64,000 nucleotides of DNA from JACCTU01 sp963788055 (GTDB lineage Bacteria > Actinomycetota > Thermoleophilia > Gaiellales > Gaiellaceae). Below the pieces are notes generated by a model, which saw only the letters and a list, made by a program, of their open reading frames with translations, ran no database searches and was not told where the DNA came from. Positions 56,132-64,000 of the stretch are shown here, piece after piece. The translations under genes and the position numbers were made by a program. Every line of letters starts with the position of its first letter. Within the stretch, counting starts at the first letter, position 1. The DNA lies in NCBI GenBank assembly GCA_963788055.1, contig CAWBFA010000002.1:310001-374000 (forward strand), in the 5' to 3' direction.

Positions 56132-56446
56132 TCAGGCGAAGATCCGCCGCTGGCGCGACGGCACCACCCCGACATCGCGGAGTACGAAGTGGAAATAGGC
56201 AGTCAGCGTGCGCCGGTGCCGTGACTGTCTGATGGTCGAGCAGCCCTGGCGCGGATCGTCTGCCTCGGCGACCGTCTTTGCGACGCTTCGACGTCGCGAG
56301 CCGGGCGGGACGCCGGCTTCAGCCGGTCGGGCTGTAGCGCGCCAACTCAGTCGCCATGGCTACACCCGCGCGCAGATCCCGCGAACGCGCAAATCCGTCA
56401 TCAGCTCGGCGAGGGGCGAGGCGAGCTGCGAAACGCGGTCGTTCGA
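56132..56446. other. intergenic stretch without a recognisable gene
   Basis: Convergent region between the redoxin gene and the Calx-beta gene. A plus-strand frame from 56208 lacks a domain and any ribosome binding site. I see only short inverted repeats (GCCGGCTTCAGCCGG near 56310). Confidence 0.5.
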
Positions 56447-57145
56447 TCAATCATCGTTCTTGATCGTCCCGAGTCCCTGATCGTCGCCGATGAATGCGTT
56501 CGGTGACGGATTGTTCAGGCGTACCGAAAACGTCTCGCTCGACTCCTTTGTAGCATCGGCGATTGCGAGGACCGTAACCGACTTCACCGATTCGCCGACG
56601 TTGAAGGTGAGCGACCCGGAAGCCGAGCCGTAGTCCCTAGAAGCCGTGGCGGAGCCGTCGGCCGTCGTGAAGTCGACGGTCACCGTGTCCTGCGCGAGAC
56701 CATCGAGCGACACCGTGAAGACCGCGGCCGTCGTGCCTGAGTTTCCTTCCTTCACGGTCACGTCGTTGATCGTGACCTTGCACTCGAAGCGGCGATCGTG
56801 GAGGTGGTTCTTGTCGCCGCAGCCCTTACCCGGCCGGTATTGACTGTCGGCCGGACTGTCGACAACGGTCTCGGGGCCGGACGAGACCGTACGCTCCACC
56901 TGAGACACGCTCTCCTGGATCACCGACCCTGCGTAGCCGAGCGCTCCCGACGCGGCCAGGGCACCCGTCAAGATCGCGAGGAAGGTGGCGGTGCCGGCCA
57001 GGCGCAGCGATCGCATGAACGCCCCGGGTGACGTCCGAGCGCGGCTAGTGAGGCGGTCGATCAGCTCGTCCGTGGGTTCGGGACGGCGTGCGCGGACCTT
57101 CGAGTCGAACCCAGGCCCCTCTCCGCCGCTGCGCTGTGCCGTCAT
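56447..57145 (-). CDS. membrane-anchored Calx-beta domain protein
   Basis: 232 residues. The cytoplasmic 45 residues precede one helix (about 50-70, ATFLAILTGALAASGALGYA); an outside linker has Cys in GKGCGDKNHLHDRRFECK, and residues 125-230 are a Calx-beta repeat (TVKEGNSGTTAAVFTVSLDG, TVDFTTADGSATASRDY, SSETFSVRLNNPSPNAF), usually calcium-binding and adhesive. It follows an ECF sigma gene by 62 bases and its cytoplasmic tail might act on that sigma factor, but no zinc-binding motif is seen. Confidence 0.85.
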   Translation of the reverse strand: MTAQRSGGEGPGFDSKVRARRPEPTDELIDRLTSRARTSPGAFMRSLRLAGTATFLAILTGALAASGALGYAGSVIQESVSQVERTVSSGPETVVDSPADSQYRPGKGCGDKNHLHDRRFECKVTINDVTVKEGNSGTTAAVFTVSLDGLAQDTVTVDFTTADGSATASRDYGSASGSLTFNVGESVKSVTVLAIADATKESSETFSVRLNNPSPNAFIGDDQGLGTIKNDD

Positions 57146-57207
57146 GACCGCTCCTTCCTGCCGCGAGTTTTGCCGTTGAGAGGAGTACCTCGGAGCGCGT
57201 CACAGAC

Positions 57208-57729
57208 TTACAGCCTCTCCGCCCGGCTCGACGCTCGTTCCTCCCAGCCTGGTTGCCCCTCCAGGAGCGCCCTCAGCCGGCCGCGCGCGCGGTGGAGCGC
57301 CACCTCGACAGCGTTCGGTTTCGCGTCGAGCAGACGGGCGATCTGCAACGGACTCAGGTCGGCCCCGTAGTGGAGCGAGACGAGCTCGCGGTCGCGGTCG
57401 TCGAGGTGGGCCACGACAGCCTGTAGGGCCAATCGCTCCACGACCTCCTGCTCCAGGTTCCCGGCTGCCGCCGTGCCGTCCGACGGGTTCAGCGGCAGGA
57501 ACGACACCGGGCGCGCCTGGAGCGAGGCAAGGCGTCGCCGCGCGATTCCGACGAGCCATGCCGCGGGCTCGCCCTTGCTCGGGTCATAGCTCCTCCGATA
57601 CCGCAGCGCGCGTTCAATCGTGTCGCTGACGACGTCCTCGGCGTCCGGCCCGTCTCCGATCCGCAAGGCGACGTAGGCGTACAACCGACGGATCAGCGCG
57701 CGGTCGATCGAGAGATCGCGCCCAGGCAC
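57208..57729 (-). CDS. ECF-type RNA polymerase sigma factor
   Basis: 173 residues. Region 2 (about 10-70: RALIRRLYAYVALRIGDGPD, AEDVVSDTIERALRYRRSYD, AAWLVGIARRRLASLQ) and region 4 (about 105-155: VVAHLDDRDRELVSLHYGAD, LSPLQIARLLDAKPNAVEVA) are recognisable. The signature WL.GIAR marks it as ECF. It is followed by the Calx-beta gene and begins one base after the polymerase-like gene ends. Confidence 0.88.
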   Translation of the reverse strand: MPGRDLSIDRALIRRLYAYVALRIGDGPDAEDVVSDTIERALRYRRSYDPSKGEPAAWLVGIARRRLASLQARPVSFLPLNPSDGTAAAGNLEQEVVERLALQAVVAHLDDRDRELVSLHYGADLSPLQIARLLDAKPNAVEVALHRARGRLRALLEGQPGWEERASSRAERL

Positions 57730-57730
57730 C

Positions 57731-59702
57731 CTACGGCCCCCCGTCCTGTTGCTCGGGTGCGGCGGCGCGATCCGGCCCCTCCGCGAGCAGCGACTCGAGT
57801 GCTGCGACCTCGGGACTCAGCGGGTTGAGGTGGGACGCGACCTCGAGCGCGCGACGCTGGTCGTCGCCCGACGAGGCGAGCGCAAGCCGGTACCACGGCT
57901 CCCAGCTCTCGGGCGCCTTCGCGATCGCGCGGCGGAGGTTTCGCCTCGTCGCGGCCAGATCGCCCCGATAACGCTCCACGTCGGCGAGGCGCTGCCAGGG
58001 CTCGGAGGACCAGGGCATCCAGCGCGCGGCCTTCCGGGCCTGCGACTCTGCTCGATCGACCTCGAGGTCGTGGACCGCGTCCGCGCTCTCGCGCAGCGCG
58101 CTATTGCCGACGAGGCCGACGAACGCGAACGACGCAAGCGCGAGTGCGAGTGCGAGTGCAACTGTGAACGCGGCGGGTCTCGGCGACAACAGCTTGCGAC
58201 CAACGCCGTCCTGTTCGCGGGCCGCCATGACCAGGGCCGAAGCGGTGAAGAGGGCCGCGAGCGTGATGGCTGGCAACTCCCAGTTCCATTCTCCCGCGGC
58301 GTCGACGAGGTACGCGACGTAGGCTCCACACGTCGCGGCGACGAGCCCGCGCTCGCGCGCCCGCACAGCCGCGCCCAGCGGGACGGCAAGGGCGAGTAGG
58401 AGGAGCCCGAGCCCGACCGGCCCGAGCTCCGCGAGCCTCTCGAGGTAGAGGTTGTGCGCGTCTTTCGCGGCCGCGCCGGACGGCCGGTGTCGCACCCAGT
58501 AGGCCTCGTACGTGCCGGCGCCCGAACCGAGCCAAGGGTTCTCGCGATACTGCCTCCAGGCGACGCGCCACTGCGGGATCCGCTGGCCTGCGGACACTCG
58601 TAAGAGGCGCTGGTTGAGGTCTTGTCCCTCGAACGGCGCTGGCGTGACGAACGAGTCGTAGGCTTTGCGGGCCAGCGTCGGCGGCGGGCCTTGCCAGACG
58701 CTGACCGCTATGAGCGAGGCGGCGGTCGCGACCACGAGCGCTCCGCCAAAGGCGAGGCGCACGAGCCGCGGAGGCCGGAAGCGCTTCTCGAGGGAAGCGA
58801 AGGCGAATGCCGTCGCGCCCGCGGCCAGAGCGAGTCCGATGAGCACGAGAGCCAGTCGACGCCCGTCCGCTGCCGCGGCGCTCAACGACGCCTGCAGCCG
58901 AGTCAGAGCCTCCGACTGTGATGCGATCCAGATGCCCGCCGCCGACCACGGCGCCACGGCGAGCACCGCTGCGAGCAGGAGCAGTCGGCGGCGCTCGAGC
59001 GCGAGCATCGCCAGGAACCCGGCGGCGAGGCTGATCCACGCCCCTCGGCTGAACGTGAAGTACAGGGTCATCGTGAGGGCGACGCTCGACGCTCCTGCCG
59101 CAATCCGGAGTGCAGGAGTCGTTGCGCGCAGCACGAGCCCGACTGCGAGCAGGCTGCCCATGGCGGCGAAGAGCCCAAGTCCGTTCCAGTAGCCGAGCGG
59201 CTCCGACAAGCGGTAGCCGGCAATCGAGTCGAAGGCGCCCAGCCGCGTTGGGAAGAGACGCGTCGAAAGGCTGTACGCACACACAGCCGAGATCGCAGCC
59301 CACGTCCCGACGACGAGGGGGCGATGCGACCGCAAGAGAAGCAACGCGGCGAGGCACCCGGCGACGTAGACGACGGTGCGTTCGGCCTCGAGGATCGGCG
59401 GGGCGGCGGACGCGCTCCACGTGGCGGAGAGCAACGTCCAGGCCCACACGGCGATCAGCGAGCCGAGGAATGCCACCTCGCGGAACGAGATCTGGACGAC
59501 GGCTCGGAGCAGCAGCGCAGTGACGGAGAGCGAGAAGAGGGCGAAGAGACGCCCAGCCCCAGGCGACGGCCGAGTAGCCGCTGTGGGCCGTGGCGACCAC
59601 CAGCAGGACGAGGGAGAGGATCCCCGCCCAGCCCCAGTCTCCGACGCTCGGGCCTTGCTGTGGCGAGCGCGGGTCACCGCTCGACGCGGAGACGGTCGGC
59701 AA
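57731..59702 (-). CDS. O-antigen ligase/polymerase-like membrane protein with C-terminal TPR region (frameshift)
   Basis: About 650 residues. Around ten hydrophobic helices lie in the first 450, with the Wzy_C/O-antigen ligase region in the middle (NPWLGSGAGTYEAYWVRHRP and AKDAHNLYLERLAELGPVG). The last 130 residues form TPR-like helices (WQRLADVERYRGDLAATRRN). Near 59555 the frame changes: upstream frame GDWGWAGILSLVLLVVATAH must lose or gain one base to reach LFALFSLSVTALLLRAVVQI. The start is therefore unsure; TTG 59702 is one option. It probably polymerises or ligates glycan for the surface cluster. Confidence 0.82.
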
Positions 59703-60021
59703 AGGTTGGCGTCGTCGGAACAGGGCGCTGCCTCTCAAGCGTCGAAGGCCGCGAACTCGAAAGCGCCCGACGCGACTATCGTGAATCGTTCGCTGCACGA
59801 GCCCTCCGCGAAGCGGGGCGGTCTGAGCTGACTCGAGCTCTCGGGGCTCGCCAATCCTCCCGACAGCGGTCGAGGCGCGTCCGGTGGACGCGGCACACAC
59901 GCTCCACAACAATGAGACGTTGTCGCTCACGCCTGGATCCCGTGGTGGGGCTCGATGAGGCGCTCCGCCGCCAGGTTCGCGGCGGGATGCACTTCAGCAC
60001 TTGACACACAACGCGCGCCGT
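59703..60021. other. divergent promoter region of the polysaccharide cluster
   Basis: It separates two divergent O-antigen ligase-like genes. A plus-strand TTGACA at 60001 lies 15 bases upstream of ATG 60022 and is also a possible TTG start. Apart from this I see no element with certainty. Confidence 0.4.
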
Positions 60022-61482
60022 ATGGCCGCTGACGGTTCGAGGCCACGCCGGGCACTCTCCGGACGGTTGGTCCGGGTCCCTCTGCTCCTCGGCGCTCTCG
60101 GCGTCGTCGGGTGCGCGGGAGCGCTCGTGTTCGGGGGGCTCGGCGAAGCCGCTCTCGTCCTCGGCCTCACACTCGGCGTCCTGCTGTTCCTCGCGGCGGT
60201 CGTCGCCACGGTCGCCGTCCCACACGTGGCTATAGCCGCCGCGATTCCGTACTTCGCACTCCTTCCCATGCTCACGCTCTTCGTGAGCCCACTCCTCGGC
60301 GGCACGAAGGAAGCCGTCACCCTCGCCGCCGTCGCCGGAGCCGGGTTTTGCGTCGTGCGGTTGCGCATCGACGGCCGACGGCCTGCGCTCGACCGCCCAG
60401 TCGTCGTCGCCGTCGCGCTGCTGCTCCTGCTCTACTTGATGAACGTCGGCGGTGCCGTCTCGAAATCGAGCGGCTACGGCTGGGAGTGGTTTCACGGCGT
60501 CCGCCTGGTCGCCGAGCCCTTGGCGCTCCTGCTCGTGGGCATGGTACTGCCACAGCCCAGGCGGACGCTTCGCTGGGCGACCGCATCGTTGGTGGGAACG
60601 GGTGCGCTGGTCGCCGTGTACGGGATCGCTCAGCAGGCGCTGGGCGTCGAGCGCCTCGTGAGCCTGGGCTACCGCTACGGGCAGGAGGTGCGACAGATCG
60701 GCTCGCACCTTCGGAGCTTCGGAACTCTCGACGAGCCGTTCGCCTACGCGGGCTTCCTGCTGCTCTGCGCGGTCGTGGTCCTGTTCGGCGGGCGACGGCG
60801 GCCGGGAACGTACCCGCTCGCCGTGCTTGTGACCTGTGGCCTCGTCGCCTCTCTCGTTCGCACCGCCGCGCTGAGCGCGGTCGCCCTCCTCGTGCTCGCC
60901 GTCGTGCGTCGGACTGGGGGCGGCCGTGTGCTGGCGTTCACGTTCGCCGCCCTGGCCGTCTGCACCGCGGCCGCGATCGCCGTCGTCGCAGTCGCCGGCT
61001 CGAGGACTGACGGGCTCGGCAGCCCGAGGACCTTCCTTCCGCTCGAGGCTCGCGCCGAGCTCTGGAAGCAGGCGGTCGGAAGCTCGCCCACTGCATGGAC
61101 GTTCGGCAGAGGGGTCGGGACCGTGGGAACGGCGTCGCAACGCGCATCGAAGCCGTTGATCCGCGCCGACCGGGCGCCCGCGGCGAGCGGTGTCGTTGTC
61201 GACTCGAGCTACGTCGTCACCGTGAGCGACGTCGGGGTCATCGGGTTGCTTGTCCTGCTTGGGCTCTTCGGCCGTCTGCTCGTCCTCGCCGGGCGGGCGG
61301 CGGCACGAGAGGAAGAGGCGGGCTGGATCGCGGCAGGAGTCGTGACCGTCATGCTGATCGACTCGCTGACGCGAGAATCGTTGACCGGCTTCCCGCTCGC
61401 GCATGTCGGCATGCTGATGGTGGGTGTCTCAATAGCCGTCTGTGTTGCCTCGGAGGACGAGCGGAATCGTCCGGGCGAGTAG
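60022..61482 (+). CDS. O-antigen ligase-like polysaccharide membrane protein
   Basis: 486 residues, about 12 helices. The middle region has the periplasmic loop with GYRYGQEVRQIGSHLRSFGT and LDEPFAYAGFLLL, and a second loop with ARAELWKQAVGSSPTAW and FGRGVGTVGTASQRA (the Wzy_C signature GxGxG). Such proteins ligate or polymerise surface glycans on lipid carriers. ATG 60022 is chosen; TTG 60001 is an alternative. Its last 54 bases overlap the convergent transferase gene. Confidence 0.85.
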   Translation: MAADGSRPRRALSGRLVRVPLLLGALGVVGCAGALVFGGLGEAALVLGLTLGVLLFLAAVVATVAVPHVAIAAAIPYFALLPMLTLFVSPLLGGTKEAVTLAAVAGAGFCVVRLRIDGRRPALDRPVVVAVALLLLLYLMNVGGAVSKSSGYGWEWFHGVRLVAEPLALLLVGMVLPQPRRTLRWATASLVGTGALVAVYGIAQQALGVERLVSLGYRYGQEVRQIGSHLRSFGTLDEPFAYAGFLLLCAVVVLFGGRRRPGTYPLAVLVTCGLVASLVRTAALSAVALLVLAVVRRTGGGRVLAFTFAALAVCTAAAIAVVAVAGSRTDGLGSPRTFLPLEARAELWKQAVGSSPTAWTFGRGVGTVGTASQRASKPLIRADRAPAASGVVVDSSYVVTVSDVGVIGLLVLLGLFGRLLVLAGRAAAREEEAGWIAAGVVTVMLIDSLTRESLTGFPLAHVGMLMVGVSIAVCVASEDERNRPGE

Positions 61483-62961
61483 CCGACAGTCGTTTGCGAA
61501 CGACCAGGACGTGACGTACACGTAGTCGAGGTTGACCATCTCCTCGAACGGGATAGCGCTGCGCCCAAGCACCTGCCACAACCCTGTCATCCCGGGCTTG
61601 ACCAGCAGCCGCTTGCGCGCCCAGCCCTCCACGAAACGGTCCTCCTCGAGGACGAGCGGTCTGGGACCGACGAGGCTCATCTCACCCTTGAGGACGTTGA
61701 CGAGCTGAGGGAACTCGTCGAGCCAGAACCGCCGTAAGAAACGCCCGACGCGGGTCACGCGCGGATCGAGCGGCGCTTTGAACATGCGCGGGTCGCCGCC
61801 TGGGCGAGCGTGGTGGTTCAGGTGGACGATCTCGTCCTTGCGCTCCTCCGCGTCGGCGACCATCGTGCGGAACTTGAGCATCCGGAACGGCCGATCGCCC
61901 TCGCCCATTCGTAGCTGACGGAAAAAAACCGGGCCGCTGGAGTCCAGCTTGATCGTTGCGGCCAGCGCCGCGAACGCGGGCGCGAGGACGATCAGGCCGA
62001 GCCCCGACACCGTGACGTCGAGCGTGCGCTTCAAGAAGCGCGCGAACGGGGACAGCCGGAGCGCCGGCAGCGTGAGCAGTGGGATGCCCTCGACGGCGTG
62101 TCGCGCCAGCCGGGGCGGGATCACGTCGAACAGGCGCGGGACGAGGTCGATCCGGACCGGCTGGTCCTCGAGCAGCCGGATCAGGTCGATCGTCTCCTCG
62201 TACGAGTCGGTCGAGAATGCAATCACCACGCGCTCGATCCCCAGCCGGTCGACGAGGTCGGGAAGGTCGTCGGGCGCGCCGAGGAGGGTCAAGTCCTCGA
62301 GATCGGCGCGGCGCTCGCGCGGCGCGGCGTCAACGAAGCCCAGCAGGTTGATTCGGTACTCCGGGTGCTGGAGGAACTTCCGGCCGAGCAACTGGCCGAC
62401 CGAGCCGGCACCGACGATGACGGTGTTTTGCGGGAAGTCCGGGTCGCGGCGGAACCTCCAGCGGACAACCGTGCGGAGCAACGGGAGCAGCGATGCGGCG
62501 AGGGCCCAGAAGAGGACGAGTTGCCCGAAGTTCGACACGCCTGCGGGCGACAGCCAGGAGAGCAGGGCGAAGAGCCAGACACCGACGGTCGCGAACGTAA
62601 GCAGCGTCGGCACCTCGTCGAGTGTCGAGTGCTGGATGACCTCGTCGTCGCGGTCGTAAAGCCCGGCGGCCTTGAGGCCGACGATCCAGAGCGAAAGTGT
62701 GAGCAGGAAAAGCGCGCCACGGCTCGAGAAGTCGCCGCCGTGAGCGACGACCGAGTCGAGCAGACGCTCCGAAGCGAAGAACGCGACGAGAAGCGCGCAG
62801 ATGTCGGCCTGCACGAGCAGCAGGCGCGAGTGCCCAGTGCGCCTACGCTTGACAAGCGTCGCCGGCTCGGCGGTCCGCGGGTCGGCCAAAAGCGTCCGCA
62901 CGGACACGACCGCCTCGTCTCCCTGAGCCGGGAGCGTCTCTACTGCCGCATCGTCCCTCAC
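61429..62961 (-). CDS. polyprenyl glycosylphosphotransferase (initiating sugar transferase)
   Basis: 510 residues. Four N-terminal helices (about 45-150), then a CoA-binding-like Rossmann region (TVIVGAGSVGQLLGRKFLQH), then a membrane hairpin (SGLGLIVLAPAFAALAATI) and the catalytic domain with GPVFFRQLRMGEGDRPFRML, KFRTMVADAEERKDEIVHLN, LRRFWLDEFPQLVNVLKGEM and GPRPLVLEEDRFV, and KPGMTGLWQVLGRSAIPFEE. It loads the first sugar phosphate on undecaprenyl phosphate. The GTG start is 62961. Confidence 0.95.
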   Translation of the reverse strand: MRDDAAVETLPAQGDEAVVSVRTLLADPRTAEPATLVKRRRTGHSRLLLVQADICALLVAFFASERLLDSVVAHGGDFSSRGALFLLTLSLWIVGLKAAGLYDRDDEVIQHSTLDEVPTLLTFATVGVWLFALLSWLSPAGVSNFGQLVLFWALAASLLPLLRTVVRWRFRRDPDFPQNTVIVGAGSVGQLLGRKFLQHPEYRINLLGFVDAAPRERRADLEDLTLLGAPDDLPDLVDRLGIERVVIAFSTDSYEETIDLIRLLEDQPVRIDLVPRLFDVIPPRLARHAVEGIPLLTLPALRLSPFARFLKRTLDVTVSGLGLIVLAPAFAALAATIKLDSSGPVFFRQLRMGEGDRPFRMLKFRTMVADAEERKDEIVHLNHHARPGGDPRMFKAPLDPRVTRVGRFLRRFWLDEFPQLVNVLKGEMSLVGPRPLVLEEDRFVEGWARKRLLVKPGMTGLWQVLGRSAIPFEEMVNLDYVYVTSWSFANDCRLLARTIPLVLRGNTDGY

Positions 62962-63153
62962 GCCACCCTTGCTGCCGCCGCTTGCCCGGCTCTCCGTCCT
63001 CCCCCTGCTCTGCCTGGCTACGTTGCCGAACCCTGGGCTCGTTCATCATTCTAGGTGCGTTCGTCGCGTTGTCCATGGGGGAAGACGAGCGCCTGACGCC
63101 GGCGTTAGCAACCGCGACCGAACAATTCGCCGTCGCGCGGCGGCTACGAATGC

Positions 63154-64000
63154 CTACCCGGCCAACGGCGCCGCGTACTCGGCGAGGATCTTCACCGCTT
63201 CTGCGACCACGTCCTCAGTGCTGACCGACTGCAAACACACGTTGCTCGGACACGGCGCGTATGAGCGCCCGTCGTAACACGGCCGGCAGGCGAGGTGATC
63301 GCCGCCCCACAGCTCCCGGACGTCGGCGCCGTGTGGAATGCGTTCGCTCGGACGCGTCGGGCCGAAGAGCGCAAGCGTCGGCGTGTGAGCGAGGAACGCC
63401 AGGTGCATGGGCCCGCTGTCGTGCGTGATGAGCAGGTCGCACGCCTGGATCGTCGCCCCGAGCTCGATGAGATCCGTCTTGCCGACGAGGTCGACGACCG
63501 GTAGGGCGGCGAACGACAGGCGCACCCACTCGTCGTCCGGGCCGCCGCAAACGACGACGCGCACCTCGCGAGCCGTGAGCTCGGCGGCGACGCGTGCGTA
63601 CCTCTCGAGCGGCCAGCGGCGGAGCCCGTCGTCACGGAGGACGTTCTTGGCCCCGCCCGGTGCGATGACGACGGTGGGACCGTCTGGGGGTAGCAGCCCG
63701 TCTCCGCGCGGAAACGACACGCGCGGCAGGCGCGCCGGCTGGGCGTCCGGTCCGTCGATTCCGTGCACGAGCCGGGCGTACTCGTCGCCCTGGTACCGGC
63801 CGGGGATCGAGGCCTGCCTCGCGCCCAACGAGCGGAGGCTGCGCCGCGTTCCGGCACGAACGGTGGCCGAGAGGACGCGGTAGCGCGGGTCGGCGTGCGC
63901 CGTGACAACGAGGTCGAAGCGGCGGCCGGCGAGCGCGCACCACGCGCGCCCGATCTCTCGCGTCCGCGCCCGGACGGTGCCCGTGAGAAGCGCGCGCTCG
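63154..64000 (-). CDS. glycosyltransferase family 9 protein (partial)
   Basis: The frame continues through the right edge, so the N-terminus is missing. Visible: FDLVVTAHADPRYRVLSATV, VVIAPGGAKNVLRDDGLRRW plus PLERYARVAAELTA, VVVCGGPDDEWVRL, LIELGATIQACDLLITHDSG, PMHLAFLAHTPTLALFGPTR, and WGGDHLACRPCYDGR. These are the ADP-heptose-type GT9 motifs (ITHDSGPMHLA, ALFGPT). It probably adds a sugar in the surface polysaccharide pathway. Confidence 0.9.
   Translation of the reverse strand, partial: ERALLTGTVRARTREIGRAWCALAGRRFDLVVTAHADPRYRVLSATVRAGTRRSLRSLGARQASIPGRYQGDEYARLVHGIDGPDAQPARLPRVSFPRGDGLLPPDGPTVVIAPGGAKNVLRDDGLRRWPLERYARVAAELTAREVRVVVCGGPDDEWVRLSFAALPVVDLVGKTDLIELGATIQACDLLITHDSGPMHLAFLAHTPTLALFGPTRPSERIPHGADVRELWGGDHLACRPCYDGRSYAPCPSNVCLQSVSTEDVVAEAVKILAEYAAPLAG

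Noticed and set aside
56208..56480. 90-codon plus-strand frame
   Set aside because: No ribosome binding site or recognisable domain, and its end overlaps the Calx-beta gene antisense.

Overview
The window is one stretch of a high-GC bacterial chromosome with strongly GC-biased third codon positions, GTG/TTG (and apparently CTG) starts, tightly overlapping genes and several ECF sigma/anti-sigma pairs. The gene content (RskA-type anti-sigma factor, DUF4331, DUF6458, DUF2007, an Rpf-like hydrolase, a PASTA-bearing PBP, GatCAB, polyprenyl glycosylphosphotransferases) points to an actinobacterium. A deep-branching class such as Thermoleophilia is my inference; a 16S comparison would settle it. No CRISPR array, phage, integrase, transposase or replication origin was seen.

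Layout. 1-1.5 kb: decayed or regulatory DNA with an internally deleted MMPL transporter and a hairpin-rich stretch. 1.5-8.2 kb: tRNA-Asn, dnaG-dgt, a short-chain dehydrogenase, a histidine phosphatase, a small unknown protein, an M48 protease, an MFS transporter and a GNAT relic. 8.2-13.5 kb: a complete 16S-23S-5S rRNA operon on the minus strand, with processing stems, a terminator, and a promoter lying inside the 3' end of tyrS. 13.5-18.7 kb: tyrS, a DUF4331-TPR operon, and a divergent ECF sigma/RskA pair. 18.7-29.6 kb: PBP1, 3-methyladenine glycosylase, MFS, RemA-like protein, DegT aminotransferase, ilvE, YbaK, serA and a class V aminotransferase.

29.6-36.7 kb: an ABC sugar importer (ATPase, binding protein, two permeases) followed by a GH38 alpha-mannosidase, probably a mannoside uptake and breakdown locus. 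36.8-39.1 kb: membrane protein, Rpf-like enzyme, M23 peptidase. 39.1-49 kb: gatC-gatA-gatB, cold-shock protein, folD, an HMG-CoA reductase family gene with a thioesterase, an ECF sigma/anti-sigma pair, a flavoprotein disulfide reductase, tRNA-Cys and small proteins. 49-56 kb: ferritin-like protein, lipoprotein, class II amidotransferase, tandem epoxide hydrolases and a thioredoxin-fold protein. 56-64 kb: an ECF sigma/Calx-beta pair and a polysaccharide cluster (two O-antigen-ligase-like proteins, a polyprenyl glycosylphosphotransferase, a GT9 glycosyltransferase cut by the window edge).

Three things stand out. First, a 93/94-bp palindromic element occurs twice, each time just upstream of a minus-strand gene, and its sequence differences mostly preserve pairing. 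Second, three relics (MMPL, GNAT, epoxide hydrolase) consist of the N-terminal end of a gene joined directly to its C-terminal part. Third, single-base frameshifts recur in genes that otherwise look intact, including the essential tyrS, so indel errors in the assembly are likely.
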